Positions 20,590 to 30,715 are shown, counted from the first letter of the stretch. The stretch is DNA of 64,000 nucleotides from Mycobacterium sp. 1274756.6 (GCF_001668625.1 NZ_LZLJ01000072.1:1-64000); one strand, 5' to 3'. Program-made: numbers and translations. The notes: generated by a model not told the origin, from the letters alone.

Positions 20590-22968
20590 GTGTTGCTGGA
20601 ATCGGTACGGGTGCTGGATCTCTCCGGCGGCGACGCCGACGCGGTGACCCGGGTCTTCGCCGACCTGGGCGCCGACGTCCTCAAGATCGAACCGCCCGGC
20701 GGCTCCGCGGCGCGCAGCGCCGCGCCGACGCTGGCCGGGGTGAGCATCCCGTTCGGGCTGGACAACGCCAACAAGCGCGCCGCCGTGCTCGATCCCGACG
20801 ACGACGCCGACCGGCGCCGGCTGGCCGCGTTGGCCGCCGGGGCCGACATCGTCGTCGACAGCAACGGCCGGGCCGGCGCCTACGGAACCTCCTGCGCGGA
20901 GCTGGCCGACCGCCACCGGCACCTGGTCGCGGTGGCGGTCAGCGACTTCGGCGCCGACGGCCCGCGCGCGTCCTGGCGGGCCACCGACCCGGTGCTCTAC
21001 GCCTTATCCGGGGCGCTGTCGCGGTCCGGGCCCACCCACGGGACCCCGGTGCTGCCGCCGGTGGGGATCGCCTCGGCCACCGCGGCGGTGCAGGCGGCCT
21101 GGGCGACGCTGGCCGCCTACTACCGGCGGCTGCACTGCGGGGTCGGTGACTACCTGGACTTCGCCCGGTTCGACGCGGTGGCCATCGGCCTGGACCCGGT
21201 GTTCGGCACGCACGGCCAGACCGCCGCCGCCCAGCGGTCACCGGACCGCTGGCGGGGCCGGCCCCGCAACCAGGACGCCTACCCGATCTTCGCCTGCCGG
21301 GACGGCTATGTGCGGATCTGTGTGATGTCGCCGCGGCAGTGGCACGGCCTGCGGGCCTGGCTGGGCGAGCCGGACCGGTTCCAGGGTCCCGAGTTCGACC
21401 GGATCGGGGCGCGGTTCGCCGCCTGGCCGCAGATCAGCGAACTGGTGGCCGCGCTCTTCGCCGATCAGACCCGCGCGGAGCTGGTGGCCGCCGGGCAGGC
21501 GCACCGGGTGCCGATCGCGGCGGTGCTGGACCCGGCCGAGGCGCTGACCGCCGAGCATTTCCGTGCCGTCGGCGCGATCACCGACGCCGACCTGGCTGCC
21601 GGGGTGAGCGCCGCGGTCCCGGTCGGCTACTTCACCGTCGACGGCGCCCGCGCCGGGCTTCGCCGGCCGGCGCCGACCGTGGGCGCCGACGCAGCGGACT
21701 GGTCCGACGCCGCGCCCGCCGCGCCGTCGGCACCCGGCGACACCGGCGACTACCCGTTCACCGGCCTGCGCATCCTGGACCTGGGCATCATCGTCGCCGG
21801 CGGTGAGACCAGCCGGCTGTTCGGGGATCTGGGGGCGGAGATCATCAAGGTGGAGAGCGCCGAGCACCCCGACGGGTTGCGCCAGACCCGACCCGGCCAG
21901 CCGATGAGCGAATCGTTCGCCTGGGCGCACCGCAACAGCGCGGGGCTGGGCCTGGACCTGCGCAGCGCCGAGGGCGCGGCGCTGTTCGAGCGGCTCGTCG
22001 CCGACGCCGACGCGGTGTTCGCCAATTTCAAGCCGGGCACCCTGGCCGCGCTCGGCTTCGACTACCCGCGCCTGCACGCGATCAACCCGCGCCTCGTGCT
22101 GGCCGAGAGCAGCGCCTTCGGCGACACCGGGCCGTGGAGCGACCGGATGGGCTACGGCCCGCTGGTGCGGGCCACCACCGGGGTCACCCGGCTGTGGACC
22201 GCGCCGGCCGGCGCCGACGACGGCGACGGACGGCACCCGTTCTACGACGCGACGACGATCTTCCCCGACCACGTCGCCGGGCGGGTCACCGCGATCGCCG
22301 CCCTCGCCGCGCTGATCCACCGCCGCCGTCGCGGCGGCGGCGCCCGCGTCCACATCGCCCAGACCGAGGTCGCGGTCAACCAGCTGGCCGTGCACTACGT
22401 CACCGAGGCGGCCCGCGACCGCGGCGCGGCCCCGGTGGCGGCCGACACCGAACTGCACGCGGTCTGCCCGGCCGCCGGCGACGACGAATGGTGCGTGGTG
22501 TCGATCTGCGACGACGCCGACTGGCACACGGTCAGCGCGGTGCTGGGCCGGCCCGAGCTCGCCGCCGATCCCCGCTTCGCCGACGGCGCCGCGCGCCGGG
22601 CGCACCGCGCCGAGGTGACCGGGCTGCTGGCGGAGTGGACCCGGCTGCGCGCACCGCTGTCGGCGGCCACCGAGCTGCAGGCCGCCGGGATCGCGGCGGC
22701 CCCGATGAACCGGCCGCCCGAGCTCGCCGAGGATCCGCAGCTGCGGCACCGCGAGGTCTTCGCCGCCATGACCCATCCGCTTTTCGACAACCCGCTGCCG
22801 GCCGAGACCGGCCCGGCGCGGTACCGGCGCATTCCCGCCGCACCGACCCGGCCGGCCCCGCTGCCGGGTCAGGACACCCGCCGGATCTGCCGGGAGGTGC
22901 TGGGGCTGCCCGCGGCCGAGATCGAGCGCCTGATCGAGGCCCGCGTACTGTTTGCCGCACCCGGGTGA
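20590..22968 (+). CDS. Two-domain family III CoA-transferase (CaiB/BaiF; Rv1866-like)
   Basis: 792 residues made of two tandem CoA-transferase III domains. The first starts SVRVLDLSGGDADAVTRVF and the second, near residue 395, starts GLRILDLGIIVAGGETSRLF. The second keeps the catalytic aspartate (Asp560 in IFPDHVAGRV). The aligned place in the first half reads GIASATAAV, with Ala, so the first half may be structural only. It transfers CoA between carboxylic acids; the substrate is unknown. GTG start. The thiolase-like gene follows 58 bases later in the same direction, suggesting a shared degradative pathway, as at Rv1866-Rv1867. Confidence 0.9.
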   Translation: MLLESVRVLDLSGGDADAVTRVFADLGADVLKIEPPGGSAARSAAPTLAGVSIPFGLDNANKRAAVLDPDDDADRRRLAALAAGADIVVDSNGRAGAYGTSCAELADRHRHLVAVAVSDFGADGPRASWRATDPVLYALSGALSRSGPTHGTPVLPPVGIASATAAVQAAWATLAAYYRRLHCGVGDYLDFARFDAVAIGLDPVFGTHGQTAAAQRSPDRWRGRPRNQDAYPIFACRDGYVRICVMSPRQWHGLRAWLGEPDRFQGPEFDRIGARFAAWPQISELVAALFADQTRAELVAAGQAHRVPIAAVLDPAEALTAEHFRAVGAITDADLAAGVSAAVPVGYFTVDGARAGLRRPAPTVGADAADWSDAAPAAPSAPGDTGDYPFTGLRILDLGIIVAGGETSRLFGDLGAEIIKVESAEHPDGLRQTRPGQPMSESFAWAHRNSAGLGLDLRSAEGAALFERLVADADAVFANFKPGTLAALGFDYPRLHAINPRLVLAESSAFGDTGPWSDRMGYGPLVRATTGVTRLWTAPAGADDGDGRHPFYDATTIFPDHVAGRVTAIAALAALIHRRRRGGGARVHIAQTEVAVNQLAVHYVTEAARDRGAAPVAADTELHAVCPAAGDDEWCVVSICDDADWHTVSAVLGRPELAADPRFADGAARRAHRAEVTGLLAEWTRLRAPLSAATELQAAGIAAAPMNRPPELAEDPQLRHREVFAAMTHPLFDNPLPAETGPARYRRIPAAPTRPAPLPGQDTRRICREVLGLPAAEIERLIEARVLFAAPG

Positions 22969-23026
22969 GCGCAGCGCGCGGCCGGGTTCGTCCGTTGGCG
23001 TTCGTTCGAGATGGGAAGGTTTCGCG

Positions 23027-24499
23027 ATGACGCTCGACCCGAGGACCCCGGTGCTGGTCGGCTACGGGCAGGTCAACAACCACGACGACGAAACCGTCGA
23101 ACCGGTCGACCTGATGGTCGCCGCCGCCCGGCAGGCCGGCACCGCGCCGGTGCTCGCGGCGGTCGACGCGATCCGAGTGGTCAACATCCTCTCCGCCCAG
23201 TACCGCGACGCGGGCCGGTTGCTCGGGGAGCGGCTCGGCGCCGCCGCGCCGGCGACCGGCTACACCGGGGTGGGCGGTAACACCCCGCAGTCGTTGCTCA
23301 ACCGGACCTGCCTGGACATCCAGCACGGCCGCGCCGAATTGGTGCTGCTGGCCGGCGCCGAGACCTGGCGCACCCGCACCCGGCTGCGCGCCCAGGACAA
23401 GCGGCTGGCCTGGACCCGGCAGGACGAGTCGGTGCCGATGGCCGAGTGCCTCGACGAGAACGTGCCGATGGCCGGGCCCGGCGAGGAACGGATCCGGTTG
23501 GACCGGCCCGCCTACGTCTACCCGCTCTTCGAGCAGGCGGTGCGGGTGGCCGCCGGGGCGGGCGTCGATGCGCACCGCCGCGCGATCGGTGCGCTGTGGG
23601 CGCGGTTCGCCCAGGTCGCCGTGGACAACCCGCACGCCTGGATCCGCCGGCCGGTCACCGCCGAGGAGATCTGGCGGCCGGGCCCGTCGAACCGGATGAT
23701 CAGCTGGCCCTACACCAAGCTGATGAACTCCAACAACATGGTCGACCAGGGTGCGGCCCTGCTGCTCACCTCGGTGGAGAACGCACGGCGGTTGCAGATC
23801 CCTTCGGAGCGTTGGGTTTTCCCGCACTCGGGCACCGACGCCCACGACACCTACGCGATCGCCGAACGCGCGGAGCTGCACCGGTCGCCGGCGATCCGGA
23901 TCGGTGCGGCCCGCGCACTGCAGCTGGCCGGCTGCGGCGTCGACGACATCGCCCACGTCGACCTGTACTCGTGCTTCCCGTCCGCGGTCGAGGTGGCCGC
24001 CGCCGAGATCGGGCTGGCGCTCGACGATCCGGCCCGCCCGCTCACCGTCACCGGGGGCCTGACGTTCGCCGGCGGCCCGTGGAACAACTACGTCATGCAC
24101 TCGATCGCGACGATGGCCGAGCGGCTGGTCGCCGACCCCGGCCGGTACGGGCTGGTCAGCGCCAACGGCGGGTATCTGACCAAGCACAGTTTCGGTGTCT
24201 ACAGCACCGAGCCGCCGCGGGCCGGGTTCCGCTGGGCGGACGTGCAGGAGGCGGTCGACGCCGAGCCGACCCGGGTCGCGCTGGTGGAGTATGCCGGGCC
24301 GGGCACCGTGGAGTCGTGGACCACGCCGTTCGACCGGGACGGCCGGCCCGCCAAGGCGTTCCTGACCGTGCGCACCCCCGACGACGCGCGCACGCTGGCC
24401 TGGATCGCCGATCCCGCGGCGGCCGCGGACACCGTCGAGGCCGAGTTGGCCGGCGCGCCGGCCACCGTGCACGCCGACGGCTCGGCCACCCTGGACTGA
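23027..24499 (+). CDS. Thiolase-like acetyl-CoA acetyltransferase homologue (Rv1867-like)
   Basis: 490 residues. Thiolase fold: N-terminal TPVLVGYGQVNNHDDE, a possible nucleophile Cys in LLNRTCLDIQHG near residue 98, NMVDQGAALLLTS, a domain with DDIAHVDLYSCFPSAVEV, and the late glycine-rich GGLTFAGGPWNNYVMHS. It lacks a clear C-terminal CxG base motif, so it belongs with SCP-x/thiolase-like proteins of uncertain reaction. The C-terminal 90 residues look like an extra OB-type domain. GGGAAGG precedes the ATG. It converges on the reductase gene, with eight bases between stops. Confidence 0.85.
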   Translation: MTLDPRTPVLVGYGQVNNHDDETVEPVDLMVAAARQAGTAPVLAAVDAIRVVNILSAQYRDAGRLLGERLGAAAPATGYTGVGGNTPQSLLNRTCLDIQHGRAELVLLAGAETWRTRTRLRAQDKRLAWTRQDESVPMAECLDENVPMAGPGEERIRLDRPAYVYPLFEQAVRVAAGAGVDAHRRAIGALWARFAQVAVDNPHAWIRRPVTAEEIWRPGPSNRMISWPYTKLMNSNNMVDQGAALLLTSVENARRLQIPSERWVFPHSGTDAHDTYAIAERAELHRSPAIRIGAARALQLAGCGVDDIAHVDLYSCFPSAVEVAAAEIGLALDDPARPLTVTGGLTFAGGPWNNYVMHSIATMAERLVADPGRYGLVSANGGYLTKHSFGVYSTEPPRAGFRWADVQEAVDAEPTRVALVEYAGPGTVESWTTPFDRDGRPAKAFLTVRTPDDARTLAWIADPAAAADTVEAELAGAPATVHADGSATLD

Positions 24500-24507
24500 G
24501 GCGGCGC

Positions 24508-25740
24508 TCAGCCGGTCAGGTCGCTCACCGGGACCGCGGGGTCGGCCAGCCGGGACGGGTCGACCGCGGTCTTGGCGCGGATGAGCGCCTTGATGTCGTC
24601 GAGGCCCTCCCAGATGTTGACGTTCATCCCGGCCAGCACCCGGCTGTCCTCGTCGAGCCAGAACGCCACGAACTCGCGGCCCGCCACGTCGCCGCGGGTC
24701 ACCACCTGCGCGTAGTGCGGGGCGTGGCCGACGTACTCCATACCCAGGTCGTATTGGTCGGTGAAGAAGTAGGGCAACTCGGTGTACTCGGCGGATTGGC
24801 CGAGCATGCCCGCGGCGGCCACCGCCGGTTGCTTGAGCGCGTTGGCCCAGTGCTCGGTGCGGATCCGGGCGTCCAGCAGCGGGTGCTGGGCGGCGGCGAT
24901 GTCACCGACCGCGTAGATGTCGGGATCGCTGCTGCGCAGCCCGGCGTCGACCGCCACACCGCCGTCGGCGGTCTCCAGCCCGGCCTGTTCGGCCAGCTCC
25001 AGGTTCGGTTGCGCCCCGACCGCCACCAGCACCGCGTCGGCGCGGATCTGGGTGCCGTCCTCGAGCTTCAGCCCGGTCGCGGTCCCGTCGGCGGTGGTGA
25101 TCTCGGCGACGCCGGTCTGCAGCCGCAGGTCCACGTCGTGCGCACGGTGCAGGTCGGCGAAGACCTCGCCGAGCTCGGCGCCGAGCGCGCGCAGCAGCGG
25201 CGCGGCGGCGGCCTCCACCACGGTGACCGTGGTGCCGCGCTGGCGGGCCGAGGCGGCCACCTCCAGACCGATCCAGCCGCCACCGATCACCGCCAGCGAC
25301 GCCCCCTCGCCGAGCACGCCGTCGAGGGCGGTGGCGTCATCGACGCTGCGCAGATAGTGCACGGCGGCGGCGTCGGCGCCGGGGATCGGCGGGCGTCGGG
25401 ACCGCGACCCGGTGGCCAGCAGCAGCTTGGCGTAGTCGACGGTGGCGCCGTCGGCCAGCGTGACGGTGTGGGCGGTGGGGTCCACCGCCGTGGCCCGCGT
25501 TCCGAGCCGGAGGTCGACGCGGTGGTCGCGGTACCAGTCGGCGTTGTGCACGGTGAACTCGGCGAGGGTCTTCTTGCCGGCCAGAAACTCCTTGGACAGC
25601 GGCGGGCGTTCGTAGGGCAGCTGCTGCTCGTCGCCGATGAGCACGATGTTTCCGTCGAATCCTTTGTCGCGCAAGGCTTCCACGGCTTTCGCCCCGGCCA
25701 GCCCGGCTCCGACGATGACGAAGGTCTGCGAATCTGCCAT
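24508..25740 (-). CDS. NAD(P)/FAD-dependent ferredoxin reductase-type oxidoreductase (Rv1869c-like)
   Basis: 410 residues. FAD motif VIVGAGLAGAKAVEALRDKG near residues 7-26, PYERPPLSKEFLAG near 45, NAD motif AVIGGGWIGLEVAASARQRG near 147, second FAD motif DIYAVGDIAAAQHP near 280. Closest in pattern to rubredoxin/ferredoxin reductases that feed P450s or dioxygenases. No ferredoxin or P450 gene is beside it. I set the start at ATG 25740 (MADSQTF), where family sequence begins; an in-frame ATG two codons earlier is possible. Confidence 0.9.
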   Translation of the reverse strand: MADSQTFVIVGAGLAGAKAVEALRDKGFDGNIVLIGDEQQLPYERPPLSKEFLAGKKTLAEFTVHNADWYRDHRVDLRLGTRATAVDPTAHTVTLADGATVDYAKLLLATGSRSRRPPIPGADAAAVHYLRSVDDATALDGVLGEGASLAVIGGGWIGLEVAASARQRGTTVTVVEAAAAPLLRALGAELGEVFADLHRAHDVDLRLQTGVAEITTADGTATGLKLEDGTQIRADAVLVAVGAQPNLELAEQAGLETADGGVAVDAGLRSSDPDIYAVGDIAAAQHPLLDARIRTEHWANALKQPAVAAAGMLGQSAEYTELPYFFTDQYDLGMEYVGHAPHYAQVVTRGDVAGREFVAFWLDEDSRVLAGMNVNIWEGLDDIKALIRAKTAVDPSRLADPAVPVSDLTG

Positions 25741-25870
25741 GATCATGTGCTCCGTTCGGCCGGGGACCCGTTGTTGCGCGCAACCGGTGCCCCGGCAGAT
25801 TTGTTCCCGACCCGGCTCAAGGTTAAGGAAACCCGGCGCGGCGCGCACCGGTTATCGCGCCGCTACCGGT

Positions 25871-27088
25871 TCAGTCCAGCAACTTCACGTGCGCGGGGGT
25901 GAGTTCTTCCAGGCAGGTCACGCCCAGCAGCCGCATGGTGCGGGTGATCTGGTCGGTGAGGATCTCGATCGCGCGGGTGACGCCGGCCTGCCCGCCGGCC
26001 ATCAGCCCGTAGAGGTAGGCCCGGCCGATCAGGGTGCAGCGCGCCCCGAGCGCGACCGCGGCGACGATGTCGGCGCCGGACATGATGCCGGTGTCGAGCA
26101 GGATCTCGGTGTCGGCGCCCAGTTCCCGCGCCACCGTGGGCAGTAGCCGGAACGGGGCCGGGGCGCGGTCGAGCTGCCGGCCGCCGTGGTTGGACAGCAC
26201 GATCCCGTCGACACCGAGGTCGGCCATCCGGCGGGCGTCGTCGAGGGTCTGCACGCCCTTGACCACGCAGCGGCCGGGCCACCGGCTTGTGATCCAGGCC
26301 AGATCGTCCCCGGTGACGCCGGGGTCGAACATGGTGTCCATGTACTGGGCGACGGTGCCCGGCCAGCGGTCCAGCGAGGCGAACGCCAGCGGTTCGGTGG
26401 TCACCAGGTTGAACCACCAGGCCGGTCGGCGCGCCGCGTCGAGCACGGTGCGCAGTGTCAGCGCCGGCGGGATCGCCATGCCGTTGCGGCTGTCGCGCAG
26501 CCGGGCCCCGGCGGCCGGGCAGTCGACGGTCACCAGCAGCGTGTCGTAACCGGCGGCCGCGGCCCGGTCCAGCAGCGCCATCGAGCGATCGCGGTCGCGC
26601 CACATGTAGAGCTGGAACCACCGGCGTCCGTGCGGGACCGCGGCCGCGACGTCCTCGATCGCGGCGGTGCCCAGCGTGGACAGCGAGAACGGGATTCCGG
26701 CCGCGGCGGCCGCGGCCGCGCCGCCCAGTTCGCCCTCGGTCTGCATCAGCCGGGTGAAGCCGGTCGGGGCGATCCCGAACGGCAGCGCGACCGGACCGCC
26801 GAGTACGTCCCAGCCGGTGCGCACCGTGGTGACGTCGCGCAGCACCGATGGCTGGAATTCGATGTCGCGGAAGGCTTGTCGCGCCCGTGCCAGCGAGATC
26901 TCCTCCTCGGCAGCGCCGTCGGTGTAGTCGAACGCCGCCCGCGGGGTGCGACGCCGGGCGATGTCGCGCAGATCCTCGATCGTCAGTGCGTTGCGCAGCC
27001 TGCGCCGCGTCGGGTGCAGGTCGGGCCGGCGCAGCCGGATCAGTGGCGTCAGCTCACCGAGTCGGGGCACCCGCCGGGTGACGGCCAC
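25871..27088 (-). CDS. lldD2: Quinone-dependent L-lactate dehydrogenase
   Basis: 405 residues, FMN-dependent alpha-hydroxyacid dehydrogenase. It oxidises L-lactate to pyruvate, passing electrons to the quinone pool. Visible: [36 protein letters not shown], the FMN-site [27 protein letters not shown] with the FMN lysine, the catalytic His in [12 protein letters not shown], and [13 protein letters not shown]. The sequence is very close to M. tuberculosis LldD2 as I remember it. The start is a GTG. The cNMP-channel gene ends three bases upstream, so lldD2 may be co-transcribed with the channel and cyclase. Confidence 0.95.
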   Translation of the reverse strand: MAVTRRVPRLGELTPLIRLRRPDLHPTRRRLRNALTIEDLRDIARRRTPRAAFDYTDGAAEEEISLARARQAFRDIEFQPSVLRDVTTVRTGWDVLGGPVALPFGIAPTGFTRLMQTEGELGGAAAAAAAGIPFSLSTLGTAAIEDVAAAVPHGRRWFQLYMWRDRDRSMALLDRAAAAGYDTLLVTVDCPAAGARLRDSRNGMAIPPALTLRTVLDAARRPAWWFNLVTTEPLAFASLDRWPGTVAQYMDTMFDPGVTGDDLAWITSRWPGRCVVKGVQTLDDARRMADLGVDGIVLSNHGGRQLDRAPAPFRLLPTVARELGADTEILLDTGIMSGADIVAAVALGARCTLIGRAYLYGLMAGGQAGVTRAIEILTDQITRTMRLLGVTCLEELTPAHVKLLD

Positions 27089-27091
27089 CGG

Positions 27092-28492
27092 TCAGCCCTC
27101 CGTGCTGGCCAGTGCGCGCTGCAGACCGTCGCGTTGCTCTTCGATGGCGCGGCTGATCTCTTGTAGCAGCAGGGGTTTGCGGTGCACCAGGGCGATCAGG
27201 TAGTTGCGGTCGACCTCGACCACGGCGGTCTCCACCACCGCCCGGGCGGTCGTGACCACCGATTCCCGGGTCAAGGTGGTCTCGCCGAGGTAGCCGCCGG
27301 TGGTCAGCGTCCGGACCGGGACCGGCTCGCCGTCGGCGCCGAGCGCGCTCACCTGGACCTGCCCGGTCATCAGGCAGGTCAGATGGTCGGGCACCTGACC
27401 GGGCGATTGCAGGATCTCGTCGGCCCCGTAGCGGGTGAGCCGGACGTGCCCGCGCAGTTCGTGGCGGTCGTCGGCGCCCAGGCGCAGGATCGGCGCCAGC
27501 ATGTCCAGCGCCTCGTCGATCCGGTCGGGGGTGGCGAAGTCGTCGGTGTAGCGGTCCAGGTGCAGGCCCTCACGGCGAGCGGCGTACCACAACCAGCGCA
27601 GGAAGGTGGTGCGGGCAGCGAAGTCGTCGGCGGGGGAGCGCAGCGGAATCGACGTCGAGTACTCGTTCGCCCCGGTCGGTACGCTGCTGACCGCGGTTCC
27701 GGCGCGCCGCTGCGGGAGCCCGTCACCGACCCGGTTCAGCAGCCGGCACACCCGGTCGGGCGCGTCACCCAGACCGAACACGGTGCTCACCGAGATGGAG
27801 TGTTCGGCGGGCGGCCGGCTCAGGTTGGTGAACGAGGCGGCCGCGAGCACCGAGTTGGGGATGACCAGCACCCCGGTGCCCGCGCGGATGTGGGTGGCCC
27901 GCCAGTTGACCTCGATGACCCGGCCGCGCCCCGAGGTGGTGTCGATCCAGTCGCCCAACTGGAAGGGCTGCTCGAACAGCACCAGCAGCCCGGAGATGAT
28001 CTGGCCGACCGAGTTCTGCAGGGTCAGGCCCAGCACGATCGAGGTGATGCCCAGCGCGGTGAACAGCCCGCCCACGTTGGCGCCCCAGATGTAGGACAGG
28101 ATCAGCGCGACCCCCACCGCGATCAGCACGAACCGGGCGACCTCGAGGAAGATCGCCGGCATCCGGCGTCGCCACGACCCTTCCGGGGCGCTTTGGAACA
28201 GGGTCGCGTTGAACCCGGAGAGCACCAGCAGCAGCACCGCGAACCCCAACAGGGTGGCCACGATGCGCACCCCGGTGACCTCCGGCGAGATGTCGCCGGC
28301 CTTGACCAGCAGGATCAACAGCGCGGCCAGCGGCAGCAGATAGGTGCGCACCAGCGCGACCGGCCGGGCGAGGGCGCTGTCCCGGCGCAGCAACGCCTGA
28401 TGGAGTTCGGTGAGCACCAACAGTGCCAGCGGCAGGCCCAGACCGACCCCGGCGGCCCAGAAGAACCAGGGCTCGTGCAGCACGCTGGTCAC
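27092..28492 (-). CDS. MscS-type channel with a C-terminal cyclic-nucleotide-binding domain (Rv2434c-like)
   Basis: 466 residues. About four membrane helices lie in the first 165 residues. The MscS pore and beta domain follow (GLFTALGITSIVLGLTLQNS near 145-165, LFEQPFQLGDWIDTTSGRGR near 175-195). A soluble linker follows, then a cNMP-type sensor from about residue 350 (DHLTCLMTGQVQVSALG, GGYLGETTLTRES). The usual phosphate cassette arginine pattern is not obvious. The GTG start overlaps the cyclase TGA by four bases, strong evidence that the two proteins work together: cyclic nucleotide could gate ion flow. Known relatives in other bacteria are cNMP-gated MscS channels. Confidence 0.9.
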   Translation of the reverse strand: MTSVLHEPWFFWAAGVGLGLPLALLVLTELHQALLRRDSALARPVALVRTYLLPLAALLILLVKAGDISPEVTGVRIVATLLGFAVLLLVLSGFNATLFQSAPEGSWRRRMPAIFLEVARFVLIAVGVALILSYIWGANVGGLFTALGITSIVLGLTLQNSVGQIISGLLVLFEQPFQLGDWIDTTSGRGRVIEVNWRATHIRAGTGVLVIPNSVLAAASFTNLSRPPAEHSISVSTVFGLGDAPDRVCRLLNRVGDGLPQRRAGTAVSSVPTGANEYSTSIPLRSPADDFAARTTFLRWLWYAARREGLHLDRYTDDFATPDRIDEALDMLAPILRLGADDRHELRGHVRLTRYGADEILQSPGQVPDHLTCLMTGQVQVSALGADGEPVPVRTLTTGGYLGETTLTRESVVTTARAVVETAVVEVDRNYLIALVHRKPLLLQEISRAIEEQRDGLQRALASTEG

Positions 28493-30636
28493 GGCTCGTG
28501 CTCCACCTGACGCCAGACGGTCTGTTCGACGCCGTTGACGATGATGGTGCCCGCCGAGACGAACTCGTGGTCATTGCCGGCGACCTCGTGGACCGCGGAG
28601 GTGAGGTAGACGCCGGGGCCGGTCATGTCGTTCTTCAGCCGGTAGGCGAGGTTGACCGTCGATCCCCACATGTCGTAGGCGACGCCGGACCGGCCGATCA
28701 GCCCACTGGTCACCGGCCCGCTGTTGATGCCGACCCGCAGGCGCAACGCGGTGTCGTTCTCCCGGTTGAACCGGTCGACGATGTGCTGCAACTCGACTGC
28801 GAAATCGACTGCGCGCCGGCCACTGTCGAGGCGGGGCACGCTGAGCCCGCAGGCGGCCAGATACCAGTCGTGCAGGGTCTGCACGGGTTCGACGCCCAGG
28901 CTCTCCGCGGCCGCGTCGAATTGGCGCACCAATTTGTTGACCACAGAAAGCGATTCGTCGGAATCCAGTTGGGCGGAGAACGCATCGAGGTGGTCGATCT
29001 CGGCGGCGATGACGGTGAGGTCGGAGTGTTCCAGGGCGGTCGTGTCGTCGCCGTCGCGATAGTGCTCGGCCGCGGCTTCGGGCATCACCGAGCGCAGCAG
29101 CCGCTCGTTCTCTTCGCGCTGTTGGCGGATGAGGTCTTCCTTGGCGGTCAGGTTGTGCCCCATGTTGTTGAACGCCACGGTGAGATCGCCGAGTTCGTCG
29201 TGCGAGAGCACCGGCAGGTTCAGGTCGTAGTCGCCGGCGCTGACCTGCCGCGCCCCGGCCATCAGTTGCCGGACCGGGCGGACGAAGATGCGGGCGAGGG
29301 CCATCGCGGCGAGGCAGATGACGAAGATGATCGCCACCGTCGACAGCACCAGGGTCTTGGTGAACGCGGCCACCGGGGCGAAGGCCTCGGCGGTGTCGAT
29401 CTTGGCGATGATGACCCAGTTCAGCCCGCGCAGGGTGACCGGCGCGTAGGACTGCAGTGTCTGGTTGCCCAGATAGTCGCGGGTGATGAGGTTTCCGGTC
29501 TGGCCCTGGGCGGCCAGCCGGGTGGATTCCTCGGCGATCGGCTGCACCAGCATGGTCCCGCCCTGCCGGATCGCCTTCTCGACCACTTCCGGTGCGGTCC
29601 CGGCCCGCACCACCTCGCGCTCATAGCGCTCGGGGTCCTCCAGGAACAGCCGCGAGTCCGAGCGCATCAGGTTGTCCGGGCCGACCAGGATGGTCTCGCC
29701 GGTCTGGCCGAGCCCGGCGCCGGTCCATTTCTGGGCCACCGTCATCAGTCGGTTGAGCTTGGCGATCGGGAACTGCAGCGCCAGCACGCCGAGACGCGCC
29801 GAGCCCCGGTTGACCGCGGCCAGCACCCATGCCGTCGGTTCGCCGGCCGGCTCGTATTCGGCGAAGTCGGCGCCCCCGACGTAGTCCACCGCGCGGGAGT
29901 TCAGCGTCGCCCGGTAGGCCGCGGCGAGGTTGCTGTTCTGGTACGGGCCGGAGAACACATTGGTGCCCAGGTCGACGTTCTTGTAGGCCGAGTAGACGAC
30001 GTTGCCGTGGGTGTCGAGCAGCAGCGCGTCCTCGAAACTCGACCGGGTCACCAGGGTCCGGAAGAAGTCGCTGTACCGGGCGTTCGCCGCCGACCAGGCG
30101 CTGCCGTCGCCGGCATCGTCGTCGTCGATGCCTGCCGCGGGCTCCGAGCGGGTGATGGTGTAGTTCAGCTGCAGGTATTTCTGGGCGCGGGAGGTGGGCA
30201 GCAGCCCGGTGATGTCGACCGCGGAGCCGGTCTCGACTTCCTCGCGTTCGCCGATCGTGTGCTCGTAGTAGCGCCGGATCTCGGCGTCCTGCTCCCGGGT
30301 GATCCTGGCGGTGGTCAGCTTCGCGAAGCCGTTGGTGAACGCGGTGAGCGCGTCGGCGACCGTCTCGCCGCGGGTGTGGACGATCATCGTGTCGCGCATC
30401 TCGTCGAACTGCGCTTGCAGCGTTCGTTTCTGGGCGGACCGGATCGAGGTCAGCCGGTCCATCGCCGCGGTTTCCAGCGAATCGCGGCCGGACCGGAACC
30501 CGATGTACCCGACCACGGCGGCCGAGACGACGCTGGTGACCAGCATCATCAACAACAACTTGGATTGGATGCTCACCCGCCGCCGGCGGGGCGCCGGCGG
30601 CGGGGGGCCGGCGGACTCTGCCGAAGAGTCGCTCAT
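28489..30636 (-). CDS. Membrane class III nucleotidyl cyclase with Cache-like sensor and HAMP domain (Rv2435c-like)
   Basis: 715 residues: membrane helix about 26-47, extracytoplasmic Cache-like sensor about 50-415, second helix about 426-449, HAMP about 450-500, short coiled linker, cyclase domain about 535-705. Within the cyclase, Asp590 (LHDWYLAACGL), Asp655 (AYDMWG), Asn662 and Arg666 are kept. The first metal Asp is Glu546 (AAEIDHLDAF), and the purine-selecting Lys is Gln586 (VQTLHD). Activity and base choice are therefore uncertain. It overlaps the cNMP-binding channel gene and would be the local source of its ligand. Confidence 0.9.
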   Translation of the reverse strand: MSDSSAESAGPPPPAPRRRRVSIQSKLLLMMLVTSVVSAAVVGYIGFRSGRDSLETAAMDRLTSIRSAQKRTLQAQFDEMRDTMIVHTRGETVADALTAFTNGFAKLTTARITREQDAEIRRYYEHTIGEREEVETGSAVDITGLLPTSRAQKYLQLNYTITRSEPAAGIDDDDAGDGSAWSAANARYSDFFRTLVTRSSFEDALLLDTHGNVVYSAYKNVDLGTNVFSGPYQNSNLAAAYRATLNSRAVDYVGGADFAEYEPAGEPTAWVLAAVNRGSARLGVLALQFPIAKLNRLMTVAQKWTGAGLGQTGETILVGPDNLMRSDSRLFLEDPERYEREVVRAGTAPEVVEKAIRQGGTMLVQPIAEESTRLAAQGQTGNLITRDYLGNQTLQSYAPVTLRGLNWVIIAKIDTAEAFAPVAAFTKTLVLSTVAIIFVICLAAMALARIFVRPVRQLMAGARQVSAGDYDLNLPVLSHDELGDLTVAFNNMGHNLTAKEDLIRQQREENERLLRSVMPEAAAEHYRDGDDTTALEHSDLTVIAAEIDHLDAFSAQLDSDESLSVVNKLVRQFDAAAESLGVEPVQTLHDWYLAACGLSVPRLDSGRRAVDFAVELQHIVDRFNRENDTALRLRVGINSGPVTSGLIGRSGVAYDMWGSTVNLAYRLKNDMTGPGVYLTSAVHEVAGNDHEFVSAGTIIVNGVEQTVWRQVEHEP

Positions 30637-30715
30637 CGGTTCCTTCGCGGTCGGTGTGTCAGCTGCCCTCTCGGGTTCGAATCGCCTGACAGCCTAGCTC
30701 GCGAGGGGGCGCCGC

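Noticed and set aside
17967..21149. A 1060-codon plus-strand frame over the phosphoketolase
   Set aside because: Antisense shadow; composition rich in Gly/Val/His with no recognisable domain.
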